This document shows positions 52,344 to 64,000 of a stretch of DNA of 64,000 nucleotides, piece by piece; within the stretch, counting starts at the first letter, position 1, and every line of letters begins with the position of its first letter. Source of the DNA: Taxillus chinensis (taxonomy: Eukaryota > Streptophyta > Magnoliopsida > Santalales > Loranthaceae); the NCBI GenBank assembly GCA_023512835.1, contig CM042087.1, positions 44,262,017 through 44,326,016 of the forward strand. The letters run 5' to 3'. The notes below the pieces were generated by a model, which searched no databases, had not been told where the DNA came from, and saw nothing but the letters and a program-made list of their open reading frames with translations. A program made the position numbers and the translations under genes.

Positions 52344-55300
52344 CTTCTATGGTGAGTAAGAATGGATTGCCAACCCAAAATTTTAAACTGAAAAAATTTA
52401 AAAACTGAACCAAGCACAATTAAACAGGCCATCTTGGTTCTGGTCTAAAGGACCAAGCCGATCCAGCACAACTAAACATGAACAAAAAATAATAATTCAA
52501 AACCACCTCAACAGCCTTTCAAGTTCATTTTCCCCTGTTTCCCTTGCTTTAACGAAGGTTTTCAAAGTTAGTTTATTTAAAAATTTGATCAAATTTTTAT
52601 ATTTCATTATATATATTGTGTTTATTGCTGTTTAGTTTCGAGGATTCTTTTTACAAATCCAATAAGAGACTCCAAAATAAGCTCAGAGTGAATTCCAAAT
52701 GGACTCTTAATTGAGTTTGACTCAGGACCCAAAAAACCCAAAACCAACAAAAATGATGGGAACTGAACTCACTCCGATCAGTTCAGCTTCAGTTCTCAAC
52801 GGTGAAAAACCAACCCATTAATCTAGATTTTGGTTTAACACTTTACCTCAAACTAACATATTTATACACCCATTCCACATCACAGCTCTCTCCTACTTCT
52901 GTGATTTAGATTTTAGAATCTTGGAAGTTATTATTCACAAATGGCCTATTTTGTAATTTGTAGTTCATTTCTTAATTTAAATAATGCCTCTGAAAGCAAT
53001 ATACCATGTCTACTTTATAATCAATATTAACACAAGTTAAACTTTCTATATGACAGAAGTATACAACAAAAAATATTGAGTACTCTGGAGAAAATTTACT
53101 TTTCTGTTAAAAACAAAAACAGCATTCTAGGTAATGAAATGAAGAGGGGAAGAAAAGGCAAAATGTAATCATCAAAAAATAAAGTCAAGCAAACCTGTAA
53201 TGAAGCCATATTTCCTTCAGAGAAAGCAGCCTGTTTCTTCAGACCATCCATGGAATGGACAAGTGCTTCAATCTCAGAGTTCTTTGCAGATAAAGCTTCA
53301 GCCATGTTTGATTCTGCTTTGGTTAATTCTACTTTAGATGCAGACAACTGTTGCTGCAAATGCTTTATGCGACCCTCATTTGATTTACATAGCTCTCTCT
53401 GTTAAAGTGGCATTTTTACTGATGAAACGGCGTTCTTTTAAAAGCATAATATCACTTATCTTATAAGAGTTAGCTCCACCTATAGAATAATAACATAAAT
53501 GGTAACGTCACCTCTGCAGTGAGAAGTTCTTCCAGCTGTGCATTTTCCAACTTGTACTCCTGAAGACGTGAGGAAAGCCCTGCACAAACCTGAATGTTAA
53601 GAATACAAAGATTAATTAAACATTCAAGGAGAAAGAAATCACACGGCAATGCCACATTCAAAAGGAAAAGTGTTCACAAAATCTACATTTTGTATAAACC
53701 TTTATCAAATCTACATCTTCTATTCAAAGCTTTAAACCAATGAGCTAAGTGTCTGTGGATGAAGAATGTGAATAAATGAGGGAAATAGTCAAACACAAAA
53801 CTGTCATAGAATCAATAACCCATTTAAGGAGATGAAGCCAGAGACAGAGCAAATGCAGTTTGAATATTACAGAACTATACATGAAGTTGCATATATCACA
53901 GAAGAATATACACAGGGATTTTCATTGGCTCATTATTTGTGGTATTCTTTTAAGAGATAATATTTGATAATTAAGTAGCAAAAGAAGAAGAAGAATATCT
54001 GATTTTAACATTGTGATTTTAATATTGAATTTTGGGAGCTCGGATTCTCATGGTATAAGCCAGTATGAATTCATTTTGTTAAGTGGAGTACCATTCAGTC
54101 ACCGTTGGGAACAGGAGACTTGGGCTCTAAGCATATCCGAGGTCCAACCTTTCAATAAGGTGTTCCTCACAAAGAGGAAATGGCGTTTCAAGGACAAGGA
54201 GAACTTTTGGAGACAAAAGATAGTTTCTATTATTGGAGTAAATCATTTTGGTTGGACCTCAAAGCCCTTGCAGCACCCCCAAAGGTCTACTTTGTAAAAG
54301 TGCCTTCAAGAAAGTGGGGATGTTTTCCTTTGATACATTGAGTAAACACTAGGCATTGGTGATTTCTTGGAATGATGTGTGATGTGGGCAACAACCTTTC
54401 GGAGAAACCCTTCCTATAGTATTTGGTCTAGCATCAAACCAAACAGTATTAATTACAAAGTTCTGATAACAGTTTCAAATGTTTTGGAGTTCCAAGCAAA
54501 CGCTTATAAGGGTAAGGCTTGTCCTCATAAGAGATACACCTCTAGAACAGAGATAGCGTTGAGTGAATGTCCCTTGGATCCCACTTTGCAAGATTCCCAA
54601 AGGCGATTTTGACATGGTCACGGCATCCACCCCAATAAAGCTCCTAATCACCCCTTTCTGCAACTAAAACTTTCACCTAGAGGATTCTACATAGTATGGG
54701 TGTTTGCCCCTTGGATCCCACTTTGCCTAGAATTGTCGCCCACTCATGGATAACCAACAACATTAACTTTCAAGAATGATTTTCCAACCTACATTGCCAA
54801 GTGAGTGACAAAGAGAATGCAAGGAAACTAAAGAAACTTAAGGCATATTTGTTTTGCTTGTTTTTTATTTTTGTTCTCAACATGTAATAGTTATTTTTCA
54901 GGTAAAAAAACAGAAAACTAAAAATAACAAAAGACTTTTGGAATTTAAAAAATAAAAAGTCTTTTATTATTTTCGGTTTTATATTTTATGAACTTAAAAA
55001 TAACTATCACATATTGAAAACAAACTCAGACAAAAGACAAAACAAACATACTTTATCGTTCATACTAGCATTGTATTTTTAATAAATTCTTCTTTTGTTA
55101 ATAATAATTGTAAAAATCACCCGATTTCATCCAAGTTCATTGTTGAGTCATGACTTGATTGGAATTTAAGTGAGTCATTGAGCCATCCTTACAAAAATTC
55201 ATAATATAAAAAAAATAAATAAATAAATAAATAACAAAGAAATAGCTATCAATCATGAAGTGAGTGCAATTGATTACCTAAAAATGACCACATATTCAGA

Positions 55301-58300
55301 GAAGAATGTTCAGAAATTAATTAAGTGTGGAAAAAAATTAGTACCCGACAACGTCCCAAATCAATACCTATCTTAAAAAAATGAGATATTATTGATTGTT
55401 TTACTTGTTTTTTTATTTGATTAAGAAAATATTATCTTTTTTGAAAATATGAAATGTAAGATACAGTGTCCCTTGTGGTAAAAATTGAACAAAAAAAATC
55501 TTTTTAATTTTAAACATGCGATGTATTGTTACTTTTAAAAAGATAAAACAAATAGAAACAAACAAGCTATCGTCAAAATTATTTTAGGTCAAAGCGATTT
55601 TGGGTATAAATGTTAATTATTCAAATTCATGGCCACTTGGACTAGTTTAGGCAAGATTGTCAAAAGCGCAAAATACACTTAAGATGCAAAGGATATCCTA
55701 TCGCTTTAAGCCTAAAACAAACAAAAAAAACTTGCTTCAGTAAAGTGAAACACATCTTATAGAATGAATATTTATTATTCATAAATCATAACCCATCAAA
55801 TAAAATGTAAACAAAACATCTTCAAATAAACCATAAACCTTATAGAAGAAAAGTTACGTAATCAACAAAAAAAACCTTAATCATCAACTCCAATTAATAC
55901 ATAAGAAAGAAACATACATTAAAAAGTTTTTTATGATAAGCAACAAACATTAAAAAATTAAACATAAAAACAAACAATTATGTGTTGGTGCATATTATTT
56001 GATACAATAATTAAAAAAGTTAAACATAAAAATAAATCATTGTATCAAATAATATGCACCAACACACTAAAAAGATAAAAGATTCTTAAACCAGGTTTCA
56101 AAATTAACATTATGTCTACACCATAAACCTTATGAAAGAAATATATCTATTATTCATAAGTGCATCGTTTATGCAAAGTTGTGGGCACTAGGCAGTAAGG
56201 AATATGAGTTACTAGAGAAAGAGCTGAGTCGACTTGATCGTCTAGCTTCGAAGATGGCATTGCTCGACGTCGGATCATCTGGCATCGCTCGGCATTAAAA
56301 GGGGCATTGCTCATTTTCCATCGGAAATGGCATTGATGGAGAGATCGCAATCAATGGCCTTCAACCCTCTCTTTTTATTATTCTTTTTTAGAGTTAAAAA
56401 GCACAACCAGAGAGCACTTCTCGCTTTACCTACAAGCGCACGAAGCGCAACAAGACGCAGGCGGTGTGCTTAAGTGAAAACATTACGCCTTGCCTCCCCT
56501 GAAGCATCGGAGCCCCTTGGCGCCACTCTTCTTGCACTTAAGCGTCAGGGCGCTCACTTTTGACAAAGTTGGGTTTAGGTTTATTTTAAAATTTTTTATA
56601 AAATAAGAATTTAAAATTTTTTTCATCTTACAAAAATTAAAATACTAAAAACAACCAAGAATGTTTTCATTTTAGAGGTCTTCTAAATTGAGAAAATTTT
56701 TTTTTGTTTTAAATTTTTTATACAAAAAATTTATCATATTTTGAAAACAAAAACGAAAAATACTCCAACTAAATATACCGTAAGTTTACCTAAGTCTATA
56801 TTTTTTAATTCAATGGTGATAAAATGTGCTTGCCTTAGGTCTAGGTTTGCGTTTTTTTATTAGAGTAACAAACTAAAGTGATAGAAAGTGCCATGAAAAA
56901 AAAAACAAAAAAATACAGTCATTCTACATTTCTACAGGACTTATGAAGTCTGTTCAATCCTTAAAATAAAGATTACTGTGAAGGATTTACATTTTATTAC
57001 ATTATCAACATAATTTCCATGCATAACATGTGATCACACAACAAAGTTTGAGAAGCAACCCTAGTTTCATGCATACCATTCCTCTTGCCCTCTGTTGCTG
57101 CAAGTTCAACTCTGCAAGTCTTTGTTCTTCACTCTCTATCTCTCCTTTCCTATCCTTCTTTTTTTAAGTCTCACGATCTCTCTATGTTCAACCGTGTGTG
57201 CATGAATTTTGGGGGGAATCACGCGTGTGCAGGGATCTGTAAGTGAACCAACCTCTCTTTGTTCCGGTATTTCCCTTTAATAAGCTGAAGGAAGGAAAAC
57301 AAAGGATATAACAGACCATTAATGGTGCGCTGGGAGGCAAACAGATGGTTGCCGGACTTACAGCTTTAGACAAAAGTTCCCACTTTGGGCCTCGTCGAAT
57401 TTCTTTGATGTCTAACCAAACTAACTCAATTAAAAGAGAAATCAAAGAGTTTATTGGTCAATATCCATATTCTGAAGTTTAATTTGATCAAAACCACTGA
57501 AGTGGGCCCAGAAAAATGAAAGGGCACTAGAAACCCTAACTACTTATCAGAGAAGACGACCTTCAGCCACAGTTGGAGCTCAGTTTGCCACGACTGACGG
57601 GGCTACAATTTTTTTAAAGAGTTTTTACCTTTTTGCCCTTGCACTGCCCTTGCACCTGAATGATAATTTTTTACCCTTTCATGAGGATAATTGTGGGAGC
57701 TCCTGTAGGTCTATACTCAGGACAAAATGTGGTGTAGTACCCAACTCGGACCAAATGGAGTACAACTCAATCCGGACAAAATGGAGTACAATACTAATAA
57801 CAACAATAATAATAGTGATGGAGACGGACATAAGCAAATCTTCCACCAAAGAGGAAATATTAAGTCTATAAATAAGCCTATTAGGTTTTGATCTAATTTC
57901 ATATTTGGCTTCCCCCACCACAGTTTAATAATTTTCCAATTGCTCATTTGGGTCATTCACGCCCTTTGGGCAACTTAGACTATTGTTGCACCAATTGACG
58001 ACTATCCTAATTCGACCATTTAAATCACATGTATTATATTTGGCCAATGTCAATACAACAGACCTCCATAATACAATTTGAAAGTGTTCATATATCCATT
58101 TGTGGCTTTTGGTTTGACGACCAGCTGATTTGAGACTGCTAAAAATTTATGAGAAGCTTGTTGGCTCTTGAGGATGCTGACTTAGATAACTTTCTTATTA
58201 CAGTCCATCCAAACATGCACCAAAATGCTTAATAAGCCCAGACAATAACGAAGTGTCAACTAAAAGAAAGCAGATTCTTAGAAACCAGATAAGGGGCAAC

Positions 58301-61293
58301 ATAAACATTTTTTAATTCCTTCTGATAACCTATATATACCACTTTTTCATAGAAATTACCACCTGACAATGCACTTCTAGTAGGCAGATAACATGGATTG
58401 TAACCATCCTTCATACAAATCACTTGCTAATACTTTTATACTGATGAATCTTTCTTCTGCCTTTTTCAAAACATGAATCATGTTACCATCTTTAACTAAT
58501 AGCCAGTGGCTTCCAGATAACTGTAGTCTATGGATGAAACATTACACTTAAGGAAACAGGAAAGAAAATTACCGCATTCTCTCTCTTTAATGGAGTCCAA
58601 CTTACTATATTAATTGCACAAACCGGACAGAGATAACAGAATTTATTTCATGAGGAAATAAAATATAGTACATTGTCCCTAAAAAATAATGATGATTCTA
58701 ATATTCATCAGCAAAGGTAACATAGAATTGTAATATCAGATCTTACCCGAGCTAACCTGGCCTCTTTTGATGGACCAGTGGAAATTGCACTTTTAAGCAG
58801 TCCCTGAGCCTGAAAACCAGCTAAAAGAGAGTCAGGGTGCAATAAAATACACAAACTTCAAGAAAACAGCACCTTTTGAACTATTCGCACTAGTCTATTT
58901 CATACCTCATCAAGTTGTTCCTGTACTATAATGGAAGAATTATCAGATTTTCGATCCTGCTGATTGTTTTGATTGGAAGGAAATTCCATCTCAAGGTTAG
59001 CATCTCTCACTTGTGCATCATTATTATTGGGTGCATCAACAACTACCAACTCATTTTTCTCTTGGTCAATCTTTAAAGGAACGTCTGCATCTTCCATTTT
59101 GTTGCTCTCAGTAGCAACAAGGGGATGATCTTCGTTGATAACCACATCATCCGAGGGAGAGTATGGTAAAGACATAAAACCTTCTTGAATTTTTGAAGCA
59201 TTCTCATCAAATAAGTCACCAGCTGAAGTTAAAGCGATGACTTCAGGAGTTATATCTGTGACTGGTGGTTCTGTATGATGATCAGGATCATGTTTGCCAT
59301 CATTATTTACAATTGCCCCAGCCGATGAAATTCCAGGCGTGGAGGCATCTTTATCAACAATTTTCAGCTGCACATCACCTGTTTGGGTGATGGAATCATT
59401 TAAGCCAGTATCACCATTTTCTAATGAGAGAAGAGCCCTGCCCTTATTTGGTGTGTTAGCTAACTGTCTCGTTTGTGTGCTAGTTGGTTTTGGGGCAGTA
59501 TCACTTGACTTATATTGTTCGTTCAAGGAGAGTAGCTTTTGGGCCTGTAAATGACCTTGTAAGAAACATCAAAGAATTCAACTTGTGGGTGCCACAAATT
59601 TTGAGTGGAAATGGATGAAAATTTTGCTGGACATTACCTTCACTTTTGACTTTATCTTCTTGACTTGAGATTCTTGCCCATTAGAAGCTTATCATAATAA
59701 AAGAAAAGAAAAACAACAAAACAAAATAATAATTATAATTAGTCCAATATATTCGCACAAATAATTGTTAAATTAGACTCACCAGCACACTTTCATGCAA
59801 CTTGAACATTATTAGTTTTACATGACACGTGTAGCATCCTAAATCACTCATTATTAGACACTTGCTGATGAATAGCAATTACATAACATAATTTAAAATG
59901 CTTTTTCTCATCAAGAAATCTGCTGCTGAGATTAAATGGAAAAAGTGGACACATAGGACCCTGAAAATTCATGAACATCCATAATCCTTTGAAAAAAAAA
60001 ACATGATAAGCATCCAGCATTCAAATATTAAAATGTTTTTAAAAAGTGGACAAAGGCTAAAAACCCATACCTGGCAGATGAGAATCAGACTGCTCATCTG
60101 ACAACTCAGTAACAACCAGCTTTGCCCTTCGATCTACAACTTCGAACAGATCTGATTCAAAGCAAACGATAAACAAACTTTTATAGTACTGAGTGGGAAA
60201 AAAAATTCTGGAATCTGGATTACAGGATAATGAAGGTTTACCTAACAAAAATACAGCCACCGGGTAAAACAAGAAGTAATACAATGCCAAGTGAAACATA
60301 AAAACAGATTATATGGAAATAATTATTTATACGATTCGCACGTGCAGAGTACCTTGCCAGATAAGCTAACTGCCTTCCCTTTTTACTAATTGAACAAGTC
60401 TGGACACATTAAACATTTGGTTTTGTTTTCCCAAATATAAACATCAGGATGCCCATCCAAAATATACAAAAATAATAATAATAATAACAACAACAACAAC
60501 AACAACAGAGAAAGAGAGGGAGGGGGCTAAAGTCAGTTGATTAAAGAATCCATGAATAGAATTCAACATACATATGTTAAACAAAAGAATGAAATATCTA
60601 CCTTTACACATGTTCAACAAAAGTAAACCCAAAAACTACAGATTCTTATTTTTCATACCAATTCATAACCCATTCCAGATGTCAGTGGATAGAATATAAG
60701 TAAGCCATTAAAAAGGGTCTGGGTGATGGCGAGGGCCATTCTAGTTCCCAGGCGCTGAGTAATTTGCTACATACGCAAATCAAGGTTAAGAATCTTCTAG
60801 TATTTTCTAATGATTTGTTTGCATTGAACGCATAAATCCCGTAGGCAAATAAAACACGGCGTACCGAATTTTGAAAAAGCCTCACATTTCAACTAACACC
60901 CGGACCAATTTAACTAATTCAATAAAGAAAATGGGTAACCCAAGAAATGAAGAAAAAAATAAAAGACATCCTCGTGTAGCATGAAAATTGGATGATAAGC
61001 CATCAAAATCTCACAAATGTACTGCAAGCGCTTGCATTAAACTTAACTCAACCATTTCCAATAACATCATCATCTAAAACAAGTTCTGATATTGACTACG
61101 AGGATTTAGGCGCCAATGAAGAGAGGGATCAATACAAACGCAGCCAGATCCAACAAAAGGAGCAAACGGAGCAAATCAAACCGGAGCACCACCACGAATC
61201 GATTTGAACAAGAAAATCAAAAGGCGCAAATGCAAAAGAGATTAGGGTTTGGAATGGTTACATACCTTCTGCGGCTTTGAGCCACGAAGCCAT
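43683..61293 (-). CDS. GC1: Golgin candidate 1 (golgin-84-like Golgi tether), 21 exons
   Basis: Coiled-coil Golgi matrix protein anchored by its C-terminus. Exons: 61293-61266, 60151-60071, 59687-59638, 59544-58906, 58809-58747, 53589-53512, 53398-53195, 51553-51497, 51400-51326, 51237-51166, 49983-49921, 49820-49722, 49596-49519, 49216-49148, 47980-47933, 47849-47754, 47654-47578, 46192-46147, 46065-45967, 45877-45833, 43754-43683. They join in frame to 712 residues, about the length of Arabidopsis GC1. The N-terminus MASWLKAAEDLFEVVDRRAK is characteristic; residues 54-266 are acidic and disordered (exon 4). From about 288 to 640 lies a long coiled coil. A transmembrane segment (about 666-686, VILLFYLVFVHLFLMYLL) follows the conserved GAVRATRFLWRYP, leaving a short luminal tail ending GLATPTLP. 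Its paralogue GC2 is the alternative name. Introns hold two Mutator-like elements, a LINE scrap and a MITE. Confidence 0.93.
44483..45422. mobile_element. Mutator-like non-autonomous element (940 bp), last golgin intron
   Basis: The ends carry AGTTATTAAAGGCGC and its inverse. Outside them stands a perfect 9-bp direct duplication, AATGGGATC, at 44474-44482 and 45423-45431; 9-bp duplications are the hallmark of MULEs. Subterminal DNA is full of GGCGC/GCGCC repeats on both sides, and the middle right part is GC-rich with a 27-bp tandem repeat. No transposase similarity. It lies in the 2.1-kb intron before the last golgin exon. Confidence 0.75.
45001..45080. repeat. 27-bp CpG-rich tandem repeat
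   Basis: Three units beginning GCGCGACGC at 45001, 45028 and 45055, within the Mutator-like element. The third is diverged. Confidence 0.9.
52308..52340. repeat. CT microsatellite in a golgin intron
   Basis: An uninterrupted (CT)n run in the intron between exons 7 and 8. The rest of this 1.6-kb intron is AT-rich without recognised elements. Confidence 0.9.
54010..54530 (+). mobile_element. LINE fragment, reverse transcriptase zinc-binding region
   Basis: In shifting plus-strand frames it reads FNKVFLTKRKWRFKDKENFW, then GWTSKP, then ISWNDV-CGQQPFGETLPIVF. This is the order of the segment linking reverse transcriptase to the zinc-binding (zf-RVT) domain of plant LINE polyproteins (WLWRF..LW, GW.SK, FW.D.WCG..PL...FP.LF). 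Stops interrupt it and neither the endonuclease nor the RT palm is present. It lies in the 5.2-kb golgin intron between exons 5 and 6. Confidence 0.6.
54839..55055. mobile_element. Small MITE with inverted ends
   Basis: The left end TAAGGCATATTTGTTTTG and the inverted right end TAAAGTATGTTTGTTTTG match at most positions over about 20 bp. The interior also folds back (AATAGTTATTTTT versus AAAAATAACTATC). The size, 217 bp, and AT content suit a hAT- or Mutator-type MITE. Target duplication not determined. Confidence 0.55.
55652..56571. mobile_element. Second Mutator-like element (920 bp), golgin intron 5
   Basis: Left end CAAGATTGTCAAAAGCGC and inverted right end CAACTTTGTCAAAAGTG, flanked by an 8-bp near-repeat (AGTTTAGG and GGTTTAGG). 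Like the 940-bp element it has subterminal AAGCGC/GCGCTT-type motifs, AT-rich left and GC-rich right halves, and nearly the same length. It is more decayed. It contains a perfect 28-bp inverted repeat. Confidence 0.55.
55981..56066. repeat. Perfect 28-bp inverted repeat
   Basis: Arms 55981-56008 and 56039-56066 are exact reverse complements (starting TGTGTTGGTGCATATTATTT), with a 30-bp AT-rich loop. They lie inside the second Mutator-like element. Confidence 0.95.
56572..58746. other. Remainder of golgin intron 5
   Basis: No exon of the golgin gene is missing here, because exon 5 and exon 6 join in frame. A block at 57650-57900 has repeated GGACAAAATG/GGACCAAATGGAG phrases and could be an LTR scrap, but no pair was found. 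The rest is AT-rich. Confidence 0.35.
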
Positions 61294-64000
61294 GGAATGC
61301 GAGGTAGCTGAAACCTGAACAGCGATGCCCTAGGGGATCATCAATGAGGTCCTCTGAAATCTGAATCGGTACGTTCGTCGTTGTCGGAACAGAGAGAGAG
61401 AGAGGGGGGGGAGTCAAATGGAAGGCACTGGAAATTTGAGAGAAAACGAAATGGCGTCTGCTGCAGATGTTGTCTGCGAAATGTGGGTCTGAACTCTGAA
61501 GGAAGGCTGTTGTCTGTTTCACGCAGGGATGGAAAATTGGAAGTGCACGTAGATTTGGGCAATGATTCCGTGTGCACGCATCCCACCGAACCACCCGGAG
61601 TCTAACGACTGGAAAACGGGCACCCGCGGCCGGCTTGGGGCAAATAATAACGGTACTGGATACACGAGTTTCCGCCCGTTTAGTTTTTTATAATTTTTTG
61701 TTTTATACATGCATATACTGTCTGATATACTTATGTATGTTTTCAAATAAAATTATTTTTAATATAATTTATGTATATACAAATAAGTAAAATTTTGATA
61801 TAGTATCATGCGAGTAGAGATGGCAATGAAATGGGAGTGGGACGAGTTTTAAATTGTCCCGTCCTCATTTCCAGTAATGAAAATATGTCTCGTACTTATC
61901 CCATGCTTCAGTGAGAAATAAATTTTTTTCGTATAATTATCAAACCATCAAGTAAATTTTGTCTTATTATTTATAGTTGTGTAAATTATATATATAATTA
62001 TTATATCACATATAAATAATTATTATTAATATTAATAAAGAGTATATATTTTATTTTAAAAATAAAAGTAATTATAAATTATATATATAGTTGTATTATA
62101 ATAAAAAAATAAATTTACTCTTATTATTTTGATATAAAATATAATTAAATTAGATTTTAATTTAATTTTAATTTTATTAATAAGTTAATTTATGATTTTA
62201 ATTTTTATAGTAATTTTTATAATACCTGATTTTAAAAAAATACATACTTTTTATCAAACACTATAATTTATTTTTAAAATTTTAAATTCAAATTATAATT
62301 TCAATAAATATTTTTAAAAACCCAGATACAAAAAACCAAAAAACGTCCTAAATACTCCCAATATGCACCGGAGCACTTTTGGATACGAATATAATGCAGA
62401 TAAAATTGATGTTTCTTAATATTACATATAATATTCATTACCCAGGAAGTCCTCTTCGTGCACTATGTAAGAAATATTATATATTGGCGTTCTTTTTTTT
62501 TCATTTAATAATGTGGGCTTATGAGAAAATGGGACAACAAGGTAATATTTTAGGCAAAACATATTTACAATACTGCATTGTGATCTCTCGCTCTCTCCCT
62601 ATAGATACTAATCCGCTAGCTCTTGTTGCCTCCGTTTTTGAGAGATGACAAATCTGCTCTTCTATCAAAGCCCGGGGTATGAGTCTTCTGTCTCTAGTAT
62701 GTTCATATAACGTTTACACATACACATTATCATTCACTATGAATCGCCAAATGTTCAGAAGTCGTAAAACATGTAATAATATTCAATTTCAAGCAACAAT
62801 AAAAGAGATGGACCACAATGAACTAAAAAATGAGATGGGCCACAATGAAAAAAAACAAAAATATAATTGAATTGCATGATAAAATCAAGCAATCAATACG
62901 CGATTGAGATATGTATCCACAAATGACAAGTTATTTTTATGTCAATAGTGTTTTGGGTGTGGTGTCTGATATTAAATTTCAACCTTATTTGCAAATACGT
63001 TTTTTATTGAATAATTTTGGAAGTACGTTTGGATATGCCATTTTCATGATTTTCATTTAGTTATTTCAATAGTTTATTGTTGTTAATATAACAAACTATT
63101 TATGATTAACTGAATAAGGAGCAGAATTGTAAATTTGTAGTTACATGATATGGCTAGATGACAATTAAATAAGTTTTAAATTGTCCTTTTTGAATTTAGC
63201 TACTACATCAGCATTTATATATATATATATATATATGATATTGTTAAAATGAAAATACCTATTGTGATAACTATAATTTGAACAGTTGTTGTTGTTGGAT
63301 AATGGAAATGTTACAATGATTTTTCTCAATAGCTTGAATTTAACTTTTATTTAATTATAGTAAAATATAAATCTAATGTATACCATAATTAATACAAATT
63401 TAAGGTCAGATTAAAAAATTCATGTTAAGAATGATACAACAAGTTTTCATTTTATTATAATATATATATATATATATATTGAAAGGAAGACATTATTTTT
63501 TCCAAAAAATAAAAATAAAAGACCGAGTGACCGACAACAAAAAGAAGACGGAAAATGAGTCCCGGGACCGCAGCTCTCGATCACACAAACAAACAGCACT
63601 ATCCAACAACTCTCTATTTAGCTGTGATTTATGACCACAATTTGCTATAAATTAAGTGTTAATGCTCACTACTCTCCCAGATTTATACGGCAACCATACG
63701 ATCCATATGTAAAACTGAAGTAAAGGGCTCGTACATTTACTGCGATTCAACCGCCCATCACGAGGTATTCGCCGAGCATTGCAGTCATGGCAACCGATGT
63801 CCGAAAATATATATTTAAAAAAATGTTAATTTTAACGTCATTTCATTTTAAAAATGAAAATAAAAAACAATGAACCCGTAACCCATTCATTGTATAAAAC
63901 ACATTAATTAATCAATATTACATATTTAATATTATTAATTTATTAAAATAGTAATTGTTATGAAATATATTTAATATTAATAAAATATATGAAATGAAAT
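61294..64000. other. Golgin promoter and right-hand flank
   Basis: The first 300 bp are GC-balanced and hold a GA tract at about 61387-61410; this is the likely golgin 5' leader and promoter. From 61680 on the DNA is very AT-rich, with (TA)n tracts near 63219 and 63460 and no convincing coding frame. A GAGATGGCAATG-type block at about 61816-61880 looks like a dispersed plant repeat but its limits are unclear. Confidence 0.4.

Noticed and set aside
57188..57445. 85-codon minus-strand open frame in golgin intron 5
   Set aside because: Golgin exons 5 and 6 join in frame without it, and its translation shows no known domain.
61217..61594. 125-codon minus-strand open frame over the golgin start
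   Set aside because: It overlaps the golgin first exon and leader in another frame; a composition artefact.

Overview
This window is plant nuclear DNA, most likely from a woody eudicot. Its genes are rich in introns with GT-AG junctions, its non-coding DNA is AT-rich, and introns and intergenic DNA are littered with decayed LTR, LINE and TIR elements. The protein families (clade A PP2C, type I MADS, CAMTA CG-1, gamma-type RNA-dependent RNA polymerase, plant golgin candidate 1) are all plant-type. I cannot name the species from sequence alone.

Layout from left to right. (1) 1-1040: first exon of an ABA co-receptor type PP2C on the minus strand; its remaining exons lie off the left edge. (2) 1.8-2.4 kb: dead Ty1/copia gag fragment. 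(3) 6.3-7.4 kb: single-exon type I (M-alpha-like) MADS-box gene on the plus strand, with a 40-bp minisatellite directly upstream of its TATA box. (4) 8.7-10.7 kb: an unrecognised short open frame and a lone CAMTA CG-1 exon. (5) 12.4-17.4 kb: complete 19-exon cytosolic NADP-malic enzyme gene, minus strand, 583 aa as I spliced it. (6) 19.2-41.55 kb: complete 18-exon RNA-dependent RNA polymerase gene of the gamma (RDR3/4/5) type with the DFDGD catalytic motif, minus strand, 997 aa. (7) 43.7-61.3 kb: complete 21-exon golgin candidate 1 gene (golgin-84-like, C-terminal membrane anchor), minus strand, 712 aa. (8) 61.3-64 kb: AT-rich DNA without a recognisable gene.

The exon models were assembled by hand. 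Every junction was checked for reading phase and family similarity, and the three complete models stay in frame to a stop codon at roughly family-typical lengths. The genes do not form a functional cluster. They belong to separate processes: ABA signalling, transcription, malate metabolism, RNA silencing or defence, and Golgi structure.

The most striking structural features are transposons inside introns. The last RDR intron (6.6 kb) holds a nearly full-span, heavily decayed copia element, which is itself interrupted by a 1.28-kb Harbinger-like TIR element carrying what looks like a captured gene fragment. Two golgin introns each carry a 0.92-0.94 kb Mutator-like non-autonomous element; one has a clean 9-bp target duplication. 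I found no tRNA, rRNA, CRISPR or operon-like structure, and no clearly novel biochemical system.
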